A stretch of 64,000 bases of DNA from Mixta theicola (GTDB taxonomy: Bacteria > Pseudomonadota > Gammaproteobacteria > Enterobacterales > Enterobacteriaceae): NCBI RefSeq assembly GCF_002895925.1, contig NZ_NWUO01000007.1, positions 62,001 through 126,000 on the forward strand. Direction: 5' to 3'. A program made the translations under genes and the position numbers. Positions within the stretch are counted from its first letter, which is position 1, and the number at the start of each line of letters is the position of its first letter. Positions 43,165 to 55,711 of the stretch are shown piece after piece. The notes beneath the pieces are model-generated. The model worked only from the letters and a program-made list of their open reading frames with translations. It did no database searches and was not told where the DNA came from.

Positions 43165-44931
43165 ATGAGATCCGCTACCAAAGCGCTTAAGTTGAAAAAA
43201 CAGGAAGATCAGGCCAGCTTTGTCAGCTGGCGTTTTGCGTTGCTGTGCGGCGGCATCTTTCTTGCGTTAATGGGATTACTGTTGCGTGTTGCCTGGTTGC
43301 AGGTCATTAATCCCGACAGGCTGGTACGCGAAGGCGATATGCGTTCCCTGCGCGTCCAGTCCATTCCCACCGCGCGCGGTATGATTACCGACCGTGCCGG
43401 CAGGCCGCTGGCGGTTAGCGTACCGGTTAACGCCATTTGGGCCGATCCTAAAGAGCTGCACGATCGCGGCGGCATTACGCTCGACAGCCGGTGGAAAGCG
43501 CTGGCCGATGCGCTGTCCGTACCGCTCGATCAGCTGGCTAACCGCGTTAATGCTAATCCTCAAGGCCGCTTTGTCTATCTGGCGCGCCAGGTTAATCCGG
43601 CCATTGGCGATTACATCAAAAAACTCAAGCTGCCGGGCATCCACTTACGGGAAGAATCCCGCCGCTACTATCCTGCCGGCCAGGTGACCTCTCATCTTAT
43701 TGGCTTTACCAATATTGACGGGCAGGGCATTGAAGGGGTGGAAAAAAGTTTTGACCGCTGGCTAACCGGCCAGCCGGGCGAAAGGACGGTGCGTAAAGAT
43801 CGCTTTGGCCGCGTCATTGAAGATATTTCCTCAGTGGATAGTCAGGCGGCGCATAACCTGGCGCTCAGTATCGATGAGCGTTTGCAGGCGCTGGTTTATC
43901 GCGAACTGAACAATGCCGTGGCTTTTAACAAGGCGGAATCCGGCACGGCGGTACTGGTTGATGTCAACACCGGCGAAGTGCTGGCGATGGCTAACAGCCC
44001 GGCCTACAACCCAAACAATCTCAGCAATACGCCAAAAGATGTGATGCGCAATCGCGCCATTACCGACATCTTTGAACCCGGCTCGACGGTGAAGCCGATG
44101 GTGGTCATGACCGCGCTGCAGCGCGGCGTGGTGCGCGAAAACAGCGTGCTGAATACGCTGCCTTATCGCGTTAACGGCCATGAGATCAAAGATGTGGCGC
44201 GCTACAACGAGTTAACCCTCACCGGGGTTCTGCAGAAGTCGAGTAACGTCGGGGTATCAAAACTGGCGTTAGCGATGCCCTCCTCAGCACTAGTGGAAAC
44301 ATATTCACGCTTTGGACTGGGCAAACCAACCAATTTGGGGTTGGTTGGGGAAAGCAGTGGCCTGTATCCCCATAAACAAAGGTGGTCCGATATTGAAAGG
44401 GCCACCTTCTCATTCGGCTATGGGCTGATGGTAACGCCGTTACAGCTGGCGCGCGTTTACGCCACCATCGGCAGCTATGGCATCGCTCGTCCACTGTCGA
44501 TTACCAAAGTGGACCCGCCGGTACCGGGCGAACGCGCCTTTCCTGAACCGCTGGTGAAAACCGTGGTTCATATGATGGAAAGCGTAGCGCTGCCGGGCGG
44601 CGGCGGCGTAAAAGCCGCGATCAAAGGTTATCGTATCGCCATCAAAACCGGGACCGCGAAAAAAGTCGGCCCTGATGGCCACTACGTGAATAAATATATC
44701 GCCTATACCGCCGGCGTGGCGCCTGCCAGCCATCCGCGCTTTGCGCTGGTGGTGGTCATTAACGATCCGCAGGCGGGTAAATATTATGGCGGTGCGGTGT
44801 CGGCACCGGTATTTGGCGCCATCATGGGCGGCGTTCTGCGCACCATGAATATTGAGCCGGATGCCTTGCCGACCGGTGAAAAGAATGAGTTGGTTAACAA
44901 CAAGAAAGAGGAATCAAGTGACAGATCGTAA
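43165..44931 (+). CDS. ftsI: Septal transpeptidase FtsI (PBP3)
   Basis: Class B penicillin-binding protein cross-linking septal peptidoglycan. 588 residues, as E. coli. N-terminal membrane anchor (about 20-40), a pedestal domain ([20 protein letters not shown]), and transpeptidase motifs: S-x-x-K in [11 protein letters not shown] (about 305), S-x-N in [10 protein letters not shown] (about 358), K-T-G in AIKTGTAKK (about 494). Its 3' end overlaps murE by 14 bases. Confidence 0.98.
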   Translation: MRSATKALKLKKQEDQASFVSWRFALLCGGIFLALMGLLLRVAWLQVINPDRLVREGDMRSLRVQSIPTARGMITDRAGRPLAVSVPVNAIWADPKELHDRGGITLDSRWKALADALSVPLDQLANRVNANPQGRFVYLARQVNPAIGDYIKKLKLPGIHLREESRRYYPAGQVTSHLIGFTNIDGQGIEGVEKSFDRWLTGQPGERTVRKDRFGRVIEDISSVDSQAAHNLALSIDERLQALVYRELNNAVAFNKAESGTAVLVDVNTGEVLAMANSPAYNPNNLSNTPKDVMRNRAITDIFEPGSTVKPMVVMTALQRGVVRENSVLNTLPYRVNGHEIKDVARYNELTLTGVLQKSSNVGVSKLALAMPSSALVETYSRFGLGKPTNLGLVGESSGLYPHKQRWSDIERATFSFGYGLMVTPLQLARVYATIGSYGIARPLSITKVDPPVPGERAFPEPLVKTVVHMMESVALPGGGGVKAAIKGYRIAIKTGTAKKVGPDGHYVNKYIAYTAGVAPASHPRFALVVVINDPQAGKYYGGAVSAPVFGAIMGGVLRTMNIEPDALPTGEKNELVNNKKEESSDRS

Positions 44932-46405
44932 CTTGCGCGACTTACTGGCTCCGTGGGTGCCTGGCGCGCCGGAGCGTCCGCTTCGTGAAATGACCCTGGA
45001 CAGCCGCGTGGCGGCGTCCGGCGATCTGTTTGTGGCTGTTGCCGGCCATAACGTTGATGGGCGACGTTTTATTCCTCAGGCTATCGCACAGGGCGTTTCG
45101 GCGATTATCGCTGAAGCTGCCGGCGAGGCGGAGGATGGTGAAATTCGCGAGATGCATGGCGTACCGGTTATTTATTTGTCGCAGCTGCCGCAGCGTCTGT
45201 CGGCCCTTGCCGGGCGCTTTTATCAGCAGCCTGGCGAGCAGCTGCGTTTAATCGGCGTGACCGGTACTAACGGTAAAACCACCACTACGCAGCTGCTGGC
45301 GCAGTGGGCGAATCTGCTCGGCGAAACCGGCGCGGTCATGGGCACCGTCGGTAACGGGCTATACGGCCATCTGATCCCGACTGAAAACACCACCGGTTCG
45401 GCGGTAGATGTACAGCATATGCTGAACTCACTGGTTGAGCAGGGGGCGACCGTGGCGGCGATGGAGGTCTCCTCGCATGGCCTGGTGCAGCATCGCGTGG
45501 CGGCGCTGCCTTTTGCCGCCGCGGTGTTTACCAATCTGAGCCGCGATCACCTGGATTATCACGACGATATGACGCGCTATGAATCCGCTAAGTGGCTGCT
45601 GTTTTCTGAACATCAGGTTGGCGAAGCGATCATTAATGCCGACGATGAAGTCGGGCTGCGCTGGCTGGAAAAACTGCCGGATGCCGTTGCCGTCACGATG
45701 GCCAATAATGTGCTGCCCGCCAGGCATAACCGCTGGCTGAAAGCCACCGACGTTCATTATCACGATAATGGCGCAACTATTCGTTTCGCCTCCAGCTGGG
45801 GCGATGGCGAGCTGGAAAGCCGCCTGATGGGCGCTTTTAACGTCAGCAATCTACTGCTGGCGTTAGCGACCCTGCTGACGCTGGGTTATCCATTGGCCCG
45901 GTTGATTGTCAGCGCACGACAGCTGCAGCCCGTTTGTGGACGAATGGAAGTATTTAGCGCGCCGAATAAGCCAACGGTGGTGGTGGATTATGCCCATACG
46001 CCGGATGCGCTGGAAAAAGCGCTGGAAGCGGCGCGTCTGCACTGCAAAGGCCAGCTGTGGTGCCTCTTTGGCTGCGGTGGCGATCGCGATAAAGGCAAGC
46101 GTCCGTTGATGGGTGCCATTGCCGAACAGTTTGCCGATATTGTGGTGATCACTGACGACAACCCACGCAGCGAAGACCCCGGCGCGATCGTTGAGGATAT
46201 TCTCAGCGGCCTGCTCGATCCGGGCCGCGCCCGCGTAATGGCGGGACGTGCGCAAGCGGTAACTAATACTATTATGCAGGCCGGGCCGCAGGACATCGTA
46301 TTGGTCGCGGGTAAAGGCCATGAAGACTATCAGATCGTCGGTAATCGCCGTCTGGACTACTCCGATCGCGTTACCGTCGCGCGTTTACTGGGGGTAATCG
46401 CATGA
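44918..46405 (+). CDS. murE: UDP-MurNAc-L-Ala-D-Glu:meso-DAP ligase
   Basis: Adds meso-diaminopimelate to the peptidoglycan precursor. 495 residues, as E. coli. The GTG at 44918 ([17 protein letters not shown] follows) is the start, with AAGAGGAAT upstream; earlier in-frame starts lie inside ftsI and lack similarity. ATP-binding [18 protein letters not shown] near 110 and the meso-DAP-specific DDNPR in [13 protein letters not shown] near 412 are present. Confidence 0.97.
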   Translation: MTDRNLRDLLAPWVPGAPERPLREMTLDSRVAASGDLFVAVAGHNVDGRRFIPQAIAQGVSAIIAEAAGEAEDGEIREMHGVPVIYLSQLPQRLSALAGRFYQQPGEQLRLIGVTGTNGKTTTTQLLAQWANLLGETGAVMGTVGNGLYGHLIPTENTTGSAVDVQHMLNSLVEQGATVAAMEVSSHGLVQHRVAALPFAAAVFTNLSRDHLDYHDDMTRYESAKWLLFSEHQVGEAIINADDEVGLRWLEKLPDAVAVTMANNVLPARHNRWLKATDVHYHDNGATIRFASSWGDGELESRLMGAFNVSNLLLALATLLTLGYPLARLIVSARQLQPVCGRMEVFSAPNKPTVVVDYAHTPDALEKALEAARLHCKGQLWCLFGCGGDRDKGKRPLMGAIAEQFADIVVITDDNPRSEDPGAIVEDILSGLLDPGRARVMAGRAQAVTNTIMQAGPQDIVLVAGKGHEDYQIVGNRRLDYSDRVTVARLLGVIA

Positions 46406-47763
46406 TTCCTGTTTCCCTGGAAACGCTGGCGCAGGTAACTAACGGTACGCTAGCCGGCAATGACCTGCAGATCGCCGAGGTGACCACCGACACGCGTAAG
46501 GTCACCGCGGGCTGTCTGTTTATTGCCCTGAAGGGCGAGCGCTTCGATGCGCATGATTTTGCCCGCGAAGCGGTTGCCAACGGTGCGGCAGCATTATTAG
46601 TGAGTAAGCGCTTGCAAATAGATGTGCCGCAGGTGGTGGTAAGTGATACGCGTATCGCCCTGGGAGAGCTGGCCGCCTGGGTTCGCCAACAGGTGAATAC
46701 CCGTGTGGTGGCGCTGACCGGCTCTTCCGGTAAAACCTCGGTAAAAGAGATGACCGCCGCAATTCTGCGTCAGTGCGGCGAAACGCTCTATACCGCAGGC
46801 AACCTGAATAATGATATTGGCGTGCCGCTGACGCTGTTGCGCCTGACCGGGGCGCACCAGTATGCGGTGATTGAGCTGGGTGCTAACCATCAGGGCGAGA
46901 TCGCCTGGACTACCGGATTAACGCGTCCGGAAAGCGCGCTGGTGAACAACCTCGCCGCCGCGCATCTGGAAGGCTTTGGTTCTCTGGCTGGCGTTGCGAA
47001 AGCGAAAGGCGAAATTTTTCTCGGCCTGCCGGCAAACGGTACGGCAATTATTAATGCCGACAGCAATGACTGGCCGCGCTGGCAGACCCAATTAACCCAG
47101 CAGCGTGTCTGGCAATTTTCTGCCACCGCAGGGGCAACAGCTGATTTTTATGCCTCCGGTGTGACGGTGAAGCCACAGGGAACGGCTTTTACCCTGCATA
47201 CGCCGCAGGGCGAAGTGGTGGTGCTGCTACCGCTGCCGGGACGTCACAATGTCGCCAATGCGCTGGCGGCCAGCGCGCTGGCGCTGTCGGTTGGCGCGCC
47301 GCTTGAGGCCATTGCGCAAGGATTAGCGACGCTGCAGGCGGTGCCGGGACGTCTGTTCCCGATTATTCTCGGCCCGCAAAAGCTTCTGCTGGATGATAGC
47401 TACAACGCCAACGTGGGGTCGATGACCGCCGCTGCGCAGGTGCTGGCGGATATGCCGGGCTACCGCGTGATGGTTACCGGCGATATGGCGGAGCTGGGCG
47501 CGGAAGCGGTTGAATGCCACCGTCAGGTTGGCGATGCCGCCCGACAGGCCGGTATCGATAAGGTGCTGAGTGTCGGATCGTTAAGTCAGCATATCAGCGA
47601 CGCCAGCGGCGTCGGCGAACACTTCAGCGATAAAGCGGCGCTGAGCGCACGTTTATTGTCGCTGCTTGCCGGGCATCCGGTGATTACCGTTTTAGTTAAA
47701 GGCTCTCGTAGCGCCGCCATGGAACAGGTAATACAAACCTTACAGGAGAAAGGAACATGTTAG
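46402..47763 (+). CDS. murF: UDP-MurNAc-tripeptide:D-Ala-D-Ala ligase
   Basis: Completes the pentapeptide side chain. 453 residues (E. coli 452). ATP loop [20 protein letters not shown] near 103; [19 protein letters not shown] near 157; [16 protein letters not shown] near 327. Overlaps murE by 4 bases and mraY by 7. Confidence 0.97.
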   Translation: MIPVSLETLAQVTNGTLAGNDLQIAEVTTDTRKVTAGCLFIALKGERFDAHDFAREAVANGAAALLVSKRLQIDVPQVVVSDTRIALGELAAWVRQQVNTRVVALTGSSGKTSVKEMTAAILRQCGETLYTAGNLNNDIGVPLTLLRLTGAHQYAVIELGANHQGEIAWTTGLTRPESALVNNLAAAHLEGFGSLAGVAKAKGEIFLGLPANGTAIINADSNDWPRWQTQLTQQRVWQFSATAGATADFYASGVTVKPQGTAFTLHTPQGEVVVLLPLPGRHNVANALAASALALSVGAPLEAIAQGLATLQAVPGRLFPIILGPQKLLLDDSYNANVGSMTAAAQVLADMPGYRVMVTGDMAELGAEAVECHRQVGDAARQAGIDKVLSVGSLSQHISDASGVGEHFSDKAALSARLLSLLAGHPVITVLVKGSRSAAMEQVIQTLQEKGTC

Positions 47764-48839
47764 TTTGGCTGGCCGAACATTTGGTCGCTTTTTATTCCGG
47801 CTTTAACGTCTTCTCATATTTGACGTTTCGCGCCATTGTCAGCCTGCTGACCGCGCTGTTTATCTCATTGTGGATGGGCCCGCGACTGATCGCCTGGCTG
47901 CAAAAATTACAGATTGGACAAGTCGTGCGTAGCGAAGGGCCGGAGTCGCACTTTAGCAAGCGCGGCACGCCGACCATGGGCGGCATCATGATCCTGACCT
48001 CCATTACCATTTCGGTATTGATGTGGGCTTATCCATCCAACCCTTACGTCTGGTGCGTGCTAACGGTGCTGATCGGTTATGGCATCGTGGGCTTTGTGGA
48101 CGACTACCGTAAAGTGGTGCGTAAGGATACTAAAGGCCTGATCGCCCGCTGGAAATATTTCTGGCAGTCGCTGATCGCGTTGGCGGTCGCCTTCACCATG
48201 TACGCTATTGGGAAAGATACGCCGGCGACGCAGCTGGTGGTGCCGTTTTTCAAAGATATTATGCCGCAGCTGGGGCTGCTTTATATCCTGCTCTCCTACT
48301 TCGTTATCGTCGGCACCAGCAACGCGGTTAATCTGACCGATGGGCTGGACGGCCTCGCGATTATGCCGACGGTCTTCGTTGCCGCCGGTTTTGCGCTGGT
48401 CGCCTGGGCGACCGGTAATATGAACTTTGCGGCCTATCTGCATATTCCTTATCTGCGTCACGCCGGTGAACTGGTGATTGTTTGCACCGCCATCGTGGGT
48501 GCCGGGCTGGGCTTCTTATGGTTTAACACCTATCCCGCTCAGGTCTTTATGGGCGATGTCGGCTCGCTGGCCTTAGGCGGCGCGCTGGGCACCATCGCGG
48601 TGCTGCTGCGTCAGGAGTTTCTGCTGGTGATTATGGGCGGCGTGTTTGTTGTGGAAACGCTGTCGGTCATTCTGCAGGTGGGGTCCTTTAAGCTGCGCGG
48701 CCAGCGTATTTTCCGTATGGCGCCGATCCACCACCACTATGAACTGAAAGGCTGGCCGGAGCCGCGCGTTATCGTGCGTTTCTGGATCATTTCGCTGATG
48801 CTGGTGCTGATTGGCCTGGCAACCCTTAAGGTGCGTTAA
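47757..48839 (+). CDS. mraY: Phospho-MurNAc-pentapeptide translocase MraY
   Basis: Forms lipid I on undecaprenyl phosphate in the inner membrane. 360 residues, as E. coli. About ten transmembrane helices; the cytoplasmic active-site aspartates are in [16 protein letters not shown] (about 114) and [13 protein letters not shown] (about 192), with the HHH motif in [12 protein letters not shown] (about 324). Confidence 0.98.
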   Translation: MLVWLAEHLVAFYSGFNVFSYLTFRAIVSLLTALFISLWMGPRLIAWLQKLQIGQVVRSEGPESHFSKRGTPTMGGIMILTSITISVLMWAYPSNPYVWCVLTVLIGYGIVGFVDDYRKVVRKDTKGLIARWKYFWQSLIALAVAFTMYAIGKDTPATQLVVPFFKDIMPQLGLLYILLSYFVIVGTSNAVNLTDGLDGLAIMPTVFVAAGFALVAWATGNMNFAAYLHIPYLRHAGELVIVCTAIVGAGLGFLWFNTYPAQVFMGDVGSLALGGALGTIAVLLRQEFLLVIMGGVFVVETLSVILQVGSFKLRGQRIFRMAPIHHHYELKGWPEPRVIVRFWIISLMLVLIGLATLKVR

Positions 48840-48841
48840 TT

Positions 48842-50158
48842 ATGGCTGACTATCAGGGTAGAGAAGTTGTCATTATCGGGCTGGGGCTGACCGGGCTCTC
48901 CTGTGTTGATTTCTTTTTAGCGCAGGGCGTAACGCCGCGCGTGATGGATACCCGTGTGTCACCGCCTGGCCTGGATAAGCTGTCTGACAGCGTGGAACGT
49001 CATCTGGGATCGCTTAACGGCGACTGGCTGCTGGCGGCAGATCTGATTGTCGCCAGTCCAGGCATGGCCCTGGCGCATCCGCTGCTGATGGAGGCGGCAG
49101 AGGCGGGCGTTGAAATTATTGGCGATATTGAGCTGTTCTGCCGCGAAGCGCAGGCGCCGATCGTGGCGATTACCGGCTCTAACGGAAAAAGCACCGTCAC
49201 CAGCCTGGTGGGCGAGATGGCGCGGGCCGCAGGCTGGGCCGTGGGCGTGGGCGGCAATATCGGCCTGCCGGCGCTCAGCCTGCTGCTGCAGCCGGCTCAG
49301 CTTTACGTTCTGGAGCTTTCCAGCTTCCAGCTGGAAACAACCCACAGCCTGAAGGCGGCGGCGGCGACCATCCTGAACGTCAGCGAAGATCATATGGATC
49401 GCTATCCGCTGGGGCTGCAGCAGTATCGCGCCGCCAAGCTGCGTATTTATGAAAACGCGGCGGTTTGCGTCGTGAATGCCGATGATGCGCTGACCATGCC
49501 GGTACGCGGCGCCGATAAGCGCTGCGTCAGCTTCGGCATTGACGTAGGCGATTATCATCTCAATCGTCAGCAGGGCAGCATCTGGCTGCGGGTGCATGGC
49601 GAAAAAGTGCTGAATACCGACGAGATGACGCTGGTTGGGCTGCACAACTATACCAATGCGCTGGCGGCGCTGGCGCTGGCGGATGCGGTCGGCATTCCGC
49701 GCGCCAGCAGCCTGAAAGCCTTAACCACATTTCATGGCCTGGCGCATCGTTTTCAGCTGGTGCATGAACGCAACGGCGTGCGCTGGATCAATGACTCGAA
49801 AGCGACCAACGTAGGCAGCACCGAGGCTGCGCTAAGCGGATTACAGGCGCAGGGCACGCTATGGCTGCTGTTGGGGGGCGATGGCAAATCCGCTGATTTC
49901 TCCTCGCTGACGCGCTATTTGCAGGGCGACGCTATCCGCGTCTGGTGCTATGGCCGCGACGGTGCGGCGCTGGCGGCGCTGCGTCCGGAAATCTCCAGCC
50001 AGACCGAAACGATGGAACAGGCGATGAGAGCCATCGCGCCACAGGTGCAGCCGGGCGATATTGTTCTGCTGTCGCCAGCCTGCGCCAGCCTCGATCAGTT
50101 CCGTAATTTTGAACAGCGCGGCGACCGCTTCGCCCAGCTGGCGCGGGAGCTGGGCTGA
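48842..50158 (+). CDS. murD: UDP-MurNAc-L-alanine:D-glutamate ligase
   Basis: 438 residues, as E. coli. N-terminal Rossmann-like [23 protein letters not shown] loop [18 protein letters not shown] near 107, [13 protein letters not shown] near 178, and a C-terminal ligase domain. Its stop shares one base with the ftsW start. Confidence 0.97.
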   Translation: MADYQGREVVIIGLGLTGLSCVDFFLAQGVTPRVMDTRVSPPGLDKLSDSVERHLGSLNGDWLLAADLIVASPGMALAHPLLMEAAEAGVEIIGDIELFCREAQAPIVAITGSNGKSTVTSLVGEMARAAGWAVGVGGNIGLPALSLLLQPAQLYVLELSSFQLETTHSLKAAAATILNVSEDHMDRYPLGLQQYRAAKLRIYENAAVCVVNADDALTMPVRGADKRCVSFGIDVGDYHLNRQQGSIWLRVHGEKVLNTDEMTLVGLHNYTNALAALALADAVGIPRASSLKALTTFHGLAHRFQLVHERNGVRWINDSKATNVGSTEAALSGLQAQGTLWLLLGGDGKSADFSSLTRYLQGDAIRVWCYGRDGAALAALRPEISSQTETMEQAMRAIAPQVQPGDIVLLSPACASLDQFRNFEQRGDRFAQLARELG

Positions 50159-51375
50159 TGCGTATTCCAGGCTTAGGGCTGGCGGGCGGCGTGGTGACAC
50201 GCCTGCGCGAGTGGGTGATGGGCAGCCGGGAGAATGGCGATACCGCCACCATGGTGCTGTACGATCGTACCCTGCTGTGGCTGACTTTCGGGCTGGCGAT
50301 TATCGGCTTTGTGATGGTGACTTCCGCCTCAATGCCCGTAGGACAGCGCCTGTCGGAGGACCCGTTTTACTTTGCCAAGCGTGATGCTTTTTATCTTCTG
50401 CTGGCATTCGGCATGGCGCTGGTAACGCTGCGTATACCCATGGAGGTTTGGCAGCGTTACAGCAATATGATGCTGCTGGCCTCGGTATTGATGCTGTTGA
50501 TTGTATTGGTGGTCGGTAGCTCGGTAAACGGCGCATCGCGCTGGATTGCGCTGGGGCCGCTGCGTATTCAGCCGGCTGAGCTTTCCAAGCTGTCGCTGTT
50601 TTGCTATCTCGCCAGCTATCTGGTGCGCAAAGTCGAAGAAGTGCGCAATAACTTCTGGGGCTTTTGTAAACCAATGGGCGTAATGGTAGTGCTGGCCGTG
50701 CTGCTGCTGGCACAGCCCGACCTGGGAACGGTGGTGGTGCTGTTTGTCACCACGCTGGCCATGCTGTTCCTGGCGGGCGCCAAGCTATGGCAGTTTTTGG
50801 CAATTATCGGCTCCGGTATCTTCGCGGTCATTCTGTTGATTATCGCCGAACCGTACCGTATGCGCCGCGTCACCTCATTCTGGGATCCCTGGGAAGATCC
50901 GTTTGGTAGCGGCTACCAGCTAACCCAGTCGCTGATGGCTTTTGGACGCGGTGAGTTTTGGGGGCAGGGACTGGGTAACTCCGTGCAAAAACTGGAGTAT
51001 TTACCCGAAGCGCATACCGACTTCATTTTCTCCATTATCGGGGAAGAACTCGGTTATATCGGTGTGGTTTTAGCGCTGTTAATGGTATTCTTCGTCGCTT
51101 TTCGGGCGATGTCCATTGGCCGACGCGCGTTGGAACTCGATCAGCGTTTTTCCGGCTTTTTGGCCTGCTCAATCGGCGTCTGGTTTAGCTTTCAGGCGCT
51201 GGTAAACGTCGGCGCGGCGGCGGGTATGCTGCCTACCAAGGGCCTGACGTTGCCGTTAATTAGTTACGGTGGTTCCAGTCTGATCATTATGTCGACGGCC
51301 ATCGTGTTGTTGTTACGCATAGATTATGAAACGCGTCTGAGCAAAGCACAGGCGTTTACCCGAGGTGCGCGATGA
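50158..51375 (+). CDS. ftsW: Septal peptidoglycan polymerase FtsW
   Basis: SEDS-family glycosyltransferase acting with FtsI. 405 residues (E. coli 414, difference in the N-terminal tail). Ten transmembrane segments after [20 protein letters not shown]. The conserved loop with the catalytic aspartate is in [35 protein letters not shown] and [16 protein letters not shown] are also typical. Confidence 0.96.
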   Translation: MRIPGLGLAGGVVTRLREWVMGSRENGDTATMVLYDRTLLWLTFGLAIIGFVMVTSASMPVGQRLSEDPFYFAKRDAFYLLLAFGMALVTLRIPMEVWQRYSNMMLLASVLMLLIVLVVGSSVNGASRWIALGPLRIQPAELSKLSLFCYLASYLVRKVEEVRNNFWGFCKPMGVMVVLAVLLLAQPDLGTVVVLFVTTLAMLFLAGAKLWQFLAIIGSGIFAVILLIIAEPYRMRRVTSFWDPWEDPFGSGYQLTQSLMAFGRGEFWGQGLGNSVQKLEYLPEAHTDFIFSIIGEELGYIGVVLALLMVFFVAFRAMSIGRRALELDQRFSGFLACSIGVWFSFQALVNVGAAAGMLPTKGLTLPLISYGGSSLIIMSTAIVLLLRIDYETRLSKAQAFTRGAR

Positions 51376-52433
51376 GTGGAAAGCGGTTGATGGTAATGGC
51401 TGGCGGTACCGGCGGACACGTGTTCCCCGGCCTGGCCGTTGCGCATCATCTGATGGCGCAGGGCTGGCAGGTACGCTGGCTGGGAACCGCCGATCGTATG
51501 GAAGCCGATCTGGTGCCGAAGCACGGCATCGAAATCGATTTTATCCGCATTAGCGGTTTACGCGGCAAAGGTATTAAGGCGCTGCTGGCAGCGCCGGTGC
51601 GGATTTTCAACGCCTGGCGTCAGGCACGCAGCATTATGAAAGCCTGGAAACCGGATGTGGTGCTCGGTATGGGCGGCTATGTTTCGGGGCCCGGCGGGCT
51701 GGCGGCCTGGAGCTGCGGTATTCCGGTGGTGCTGCATGAACAGAATGGCATTGCCGGGTTAACCAACAAATGGCTGGCGAAGCTGGCGACGAAAGTTATG
51801 CAGGCATTTCCTGGCGCGTTTCCCCATGCCGACGTGGTGGGCAACCCGGTGCGTACCGATGTGCTGGCGCTCAGCGCGCCGGAACAGCGTCTGGCTGGAC
51901 GTGAAGGTCCGGTCCGCGTTCTGGTTATCGGCGGCAGTCAGGGCGCGCGCGTGCTTAACCAGACGATGCCGCAGGTTGCGGCGCTGATGGGCGATGGTAT
52001 TACGCTGTGGCATCAGACCGGGAAAGGCGCTCAGAGCGAGGTACTGGCAGCCTATGCCGCAGCAGATGGACAGCATCAGCATAAAATCAGCGAATTTATC
52101 GATGATATGGCGGCGGCCTACGACTGGGCCGATGTGGTGGTATGCCGCTCCGGCGCGCTAACGGTGAGCGAAGTCGCCGCTGCGGGCCTTCCGGCTATTT
52201 TCGTGCCTTTTCAGCATAAAGATCGACAGCAGTACTGGAATGCGCTCCCGCTGGAAAAAGCAGGCGCGGCCAAAATTTTTGAGCAGCCGCAGTTTACTGC
52301 GAATGCGGTGGCGGAAACGTTAAAGCAGTGGGATCGACCCACGCTGCTGCTGATGGCGCAAAAGGCGCGTCAGGTAGCGATTCCCGATGCCACCGAACGG
52401 GTAGCGGCAGAAGTCAGCGCCGTAGCGCGCTAA
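51372..52433 (+). CDS. murG: UDP-GlcNAc:lipid I GlcNAc transferase MurG
   Basis: Makes lipid II on the inner face of the membrane. 353 residues (E. coli 355). GT-B fold with the G loops [20 protein letters not shown] at the N-terminus and [17 protein letters not shown] near 95; the donor site [20 protein letters not shown] is near 255. ATGA overlap with ftsW. Confidence 0.97.
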   Translation: MSGKRLMVMAGGTGGHVFPGLAVAHHLMAQGWQVRWLGTADRMEADLVPKHGIEIDFIRISGLRGKGIKALLAAPVRIFNAWRQARSIMKAWKPDVVLGMGGYVSGPGGLAAWSCGIPVVLHEQNGIAGLTNKWLAKLATKVMQAFPGAFPHADVVGNPVRTDVLALSAPEQRLAGREGPVRVLVIGGSQGARVLNQTMPQVAALMGDGITLWHQTGKGAQSEVLAAYAAADGQHQHKISEFIDDMAAAYDWADVVVCRSGALTVSEVAAAGLPAIFVPFQHKDRQQYWNALPLEKAGAAKIFEQPQFTANAVAETLKQWDRPTLLLMAQKARQVAIPDATERVAAEVSAVAR

Positions 52434-52478
52434 CAGAATAAAGAGAAGGTACTGCGGTACCGACAGGCAAAAGAAACG

Positions 52479-53954
52479 ATGAATACTCAACAACTGGCGA
52501 AACTGCGTTCTATCGTGCCCGAGATGCGTCGCGTCCGGCACATTCACTTTGTCGGCATCGGCGGTGCCGGCATGGGCGGTATTGCCGAAGTGTTGGCCAA
52601 TGAAGGTTATCAGATTAGCGGTTCCGATTTGGCGCCGAATGCCGTCACGCAGCATCTGACCGCGCTGGGCGCCACCATCTATTTTCACCATCGCCCGGAA
52701 AACGTTAGCGATGCCAGCGTTGTGGTGGTCTCCAGTGCGATAACGCAGGATAACCCGGAAATTATCGCGGCGCGTGAAGCGCGTATTCCGGTGATCCGCC
52801 GGGCTGAAATGCTGGCCGAGCTGATGCGTTTCCGCCACGGGATTGCGGTGGCCGGCACGCATGGCAAAACCACCACGACGGCGATGGTAACCAGTATCTA
52901 TGCCGAAGGCGGACTCGATCCGACTTTCGTGAACGGCGGTTTGGTTAAGGCGGCGGGAACGCATGCGCGCCTGGGCAGCAGCCGTTACCTGATTGCGGAA
53001 GCGGATGAGAGCGATGCCTCCTTCCTGCATTTGCAGCCGATGGTGGCGATTGTGACCAATATCGAAGCCGACCATATGGATACCTACCAGGGCGACTTCG
53101 AAAATCTGAAGCAGACATTTATTAACTTTCTGCACAACCTGCCGTTTTACGGTCGGGCCGTACTCTGCGTGGATGATGCGGTGATCCGCGATTTAATTCC
53201 GCGCGTGGGACGTCAGATCACGACCTACGGCTTCAGCGACGATGCCGACGTGCGCATCGAAAATTACGAGCAGCACGGCGCGCAGGGGCACTTTACCCTG
53301 GTGCGTCATGACAAACCGCTGATGCGCGTTACGCTCAACGCCCCTGGTCGTCATAACGCCTTAAACGCGGCGGCGGCGGTAGCGGTGGCAACGGAAGAGG
53401 GCATCGACGATGAAGAGATCCTCAGCGCGCTGGAAAGCTTCCAGGGCACGGGTCGTCGCTTCGATTTCCTGGGCGAGTTCCCGCTGCAGCAGGTAAACGG
53501 CACCGTGGGTTCCGCCATGCTGGTCGATGATTATGGCCATCATCCGACCGAAGTGGATGCCACCATTAAAGCGGCACGGGCGGGCTGGCCGGATAAAAAG
53601 CTGGTCATGATTTTTCAGCCGCATCGCTATACGCGCACGCGCGATCTTTATGATGATTTCGCTAACGTACTGTCGCAGGTAGATGTATTGCTGATGCTGG
53701 ATGTCTATTCCGCCGGTGAGATGCCGATTCCTGGCGCTGACAGCCGTTCGCTGTGCCGGACGATCCGTGGACGTGGCAAGGTGGATCCGATCCTGGTGCC
53801 CGATCACGATGCGATCCTGGATTTTCTGGCCCCGACGTTAAGCGGCAACGATCTCATCCTGGTTCAGGGCGCGGGTAACATTGGTAAGATTGCCCGTCGA
53901 CTGGCTGACCAAAAACTGAAACCGCAGACCAATGAAGAGGAACATCATGGCTGA
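52479..53954 (+). CDS. murC: UDP-N-acetylmuramate:L-alanine ligase
   Basis: First of the Mur peptide ligases. 491 residues, as E. coli. N-terminal [23 protein letters not shown] loop [20 protein letters not shown] near 125, [14 protein letters not shown], and the C-terminal [20 protein letters not shown]. It overlaps ddlB by 8 bases. Confidence 0.97.
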   Translation: MNTQQLAKLRSIVPEMRRVRHIHFVGIGGAGMGGIAEVLANEGYQISGSDLAPNAVTQHLTALGATIYFHHRPENVSDASVVVVSSAITQDNPEIIAAREARIPVIRRAEMLAELMRFRHGIAVAGTHGKTTTTAMVTSIYAEGGLDPTFVNGGLVKAAGTHARLGSSRYLIAEADESDASFLHLQPMVAIVTNIEADHMDTYQGDFENLKQTFINFLHNLPFYGRAVLCVDDAVIRDLIPRVGRQITTYGFSDDADVRIENYEQHGAQGHFTLVRHDKPLMRVTLNAPGRHNALNAAAAVAVATEEGIDDEEILSALESFQGTGRRFDFLGEFPLQQVNGTVGSAMLVDDYGHHPTEVDATIKAARAGWPDKKLVMIFQPHRYTRTRDLYDDFANVLSQVDVLLMLDVYSAGEMPIPGADSRSLCRTIRGRGKVDPILVPDHDAILDFLAPTLSGNDLILVQGAGNIGKIARRLADQKLKPQTNEEEHHG

Positions 53955-54867
53955 TAAAGTAGCGGTACTGCTGGGTGGTACCTCCGCTGAACGCGACGTC
54001 TCGTTAATGTCTGGCGAGGCGGTGATTGCGGGTCTGAAAGAGGCGGGTATTGACGCGCACGGCGTCGATCCGCGTGATTTCCCCGTGATGCGGTTGAAAG
54101 AAGAAGGCTATACGAAAGTGTTTATCGCCCTGCACGGTCGCGGCGGTGAAGACGGTACTTTACAGGGCGTTCTGGATTTCCTGCAGATCCCCTATACCGG
54201 CAGCGGCGTGATGGCCTCGGCGATTACTATGGATAAATGGCGCTCCAAGCTGCTTTGGCAGGGCGCTGAACTGCCGGTTGCGCCCTATGTCTGGATCAAT
54301 CGCCAACGGATGGAAGCTGGAATGGATGATGCGCTGGTACAGCGTATCGCCCGGCTGGGGATGCCGCTGTTTGTCAAACCCAGCAGCGAAGGCTCCAGCG
54401 TCGGTATTTCACGCGTTAATCAGCCGGCAGATTTGCCAGCGGCGCTGGAAGAGGCGTTTCGTCATGATGATGACGTGCTGATTGAAAAATTTATTAGCGG
54501 TCCGGAATATACGGTCGGCATTCTTGGCGAACAAATTTTGCCTTCGATCCGTATTCAGCCAGCCAGTGATTTCTATGACTATGAAGCAAAATACATTTCT
54601 GACGATACTCAATACTTCTGCCCAGGCGGATTGAGCGCGGAGAAAGAGGCGGAACTGCAAGAGCTGGTACTGAATGCCTGGCGTAGCCTGGGCTGTAGCG
54701 GCTGGGGACGCGTGGATGTCATGATGGACAGCGACGGTGCGTTTTATCTGCTGGAGGTGAATACCTCGCCCGGCATGACCAGCCACAGCCTGGTGCCGAT
54801 GGCGGCGAAGCAGGCGGGAATGAGCTTCTCCCAGCTGGTGGCGCGTATTCTGGAGCTGGCCGACTAA
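53947..54867 (+). CDS. ddlB: D-alanine:D-alanine ligase B
   Basis: Makes the D-Ala-D-Ala dipeptide used by MurF. 306 residues, as E. coli. Start at [20 protein letters not shown] within the end of murC. ATP-grasp blocks include [36 protein letters not shown] and the C-terminal [19 protein letters not shown]. Confidence 0.97.
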   Translation: MADKVAVLLGGTSAERDVSLMSGEAVIAGLKEAGIDAHGVDPRDFPVMRLKEEGYTKVFIALHGRGGEDGTLQGVLDFLQIPYTGSGVMASAITMDKWRSKLLWQGAELPVAPYVWINRQRMEAGMDDALVQRIARLGMPLFVKPSSEGSSVGISRVNQPADLPAALEEAFRHDDDVLIEKFISGPEYTVGILGEQILPSIRIQPASDFYDYEAKYISDDTQYFCPGGLSAEKEAELQELVLNAWRSLGCSGWGRVDVMMDSDGAFYLLEVNTSPGMTSHSLVPMAAKQAGMSFSQLVARILELAD

Positions 54868-54868
54868 G

Positions 54869-55711
54869 ATGTCGCAGGCGGCTCTGAACGTACGTCGGGA
54901 TGCGCAGGAGAAAGCGAAAGCGCGCACCGGTCGCAGCAATGGCTCACGGTTAGCAGGGATTCTGTTTCTGCTGTTGGTGATCGGCACGATGTTGGCGGGT
55001 GGCTTCGTGGTGTTGAAGTGGATGAATGACGCTTCGCGCCTGCCGCTTTCAAAGCTGGTGGTGACCGGACAAACGCATTACACCACTAACGACGATATTC
55101 GTCAGGCCATCTTGTCGCTGGGTGCACCCGGTACTTTTATGTCACAAGATGTAAATGTGATTCAGCAGCAGATTGAACGTCTGCCGTGGATTAAACAGGT
55201 CAGCGTACGCAAGCAATGGCCGGACGAATTAAAGATTCATCTGGTTGAGTATGTGCCGGTAGCGCGGTGGAATGATTTACATATGGTTGATGCGGAAGGC
55301 AAATCTTTTAGCGTGCCGGCTAACCATATTGGCAAAGTAACGCTACCGTTGCTGTATGGCCCCGAAGGAAACGAGCAGGATGTACTGGCAGGCTTCCGTC
55401 AAATGAATGAGGTTTTAGCGGCCAGCAAGTTTAGCTTAAAAGCAGCATCAATGACCGCTCGTCACTCCTGGCAGCTGGTCACCGGTGACGATGTACGTAT
55501 TGAGCTGGGCCGTAGCGATAACATGAAGCGTCTTAAGCGGTTTATTGAACTCTGGCCGATGCTCCAGCAGCAGGCCGCCGCGGATAATAAGCGCGTCAGT
55601 TATGTCGATTTGCGCTATGACTCCGGCGCTGCCGTTGGCTGGGCTCCGGCATTTATTGAGCCTCAGGACAGTAATCAGCAACAGAATCAGGCACAGGCTA
55701 AACAACAATGA
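54869..55711 (+). CDS. ftsQ: Cell division protein FtsQ
   Basis: Bitopic division protein linking FtsBL to the divisome. 280 residues (E. coli 276). Basic N-terminal tail, transmembrane helix at about 30-52, POTRA domain ([20 protein letters not shown]), beta domain, and a Gln/Asn-rich C-terminus ([14 protein letters not shown]). One base after ddlB; ATGA overlap with ftsA. Confidence 0.96.
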   Translation: MSQAALNVRRDAQEKAKARTGRSNGSRLAGILFLLLVIGTMLAGGFVVLKWMNDASRLPLSKLVVTGQTHYTTNDDIRQAILSLGAPGTFMSQDVNVIQQQIERLPWIKQVSVRKQWPDELKIHLVEYVPVARWNDLHMVDAEGKSFSVPANHIGKVTLPLLYGPEGNEQDVLAGFRQMNEVLAASKFSLKAASMTARHSWQLVTGDDVRIELGRSDNMKRLKRFIELWPMLQQQAAADNKRVSYVDLRYDSGAAVGWAPAFIEPQDSNQQQNQAQAKQQ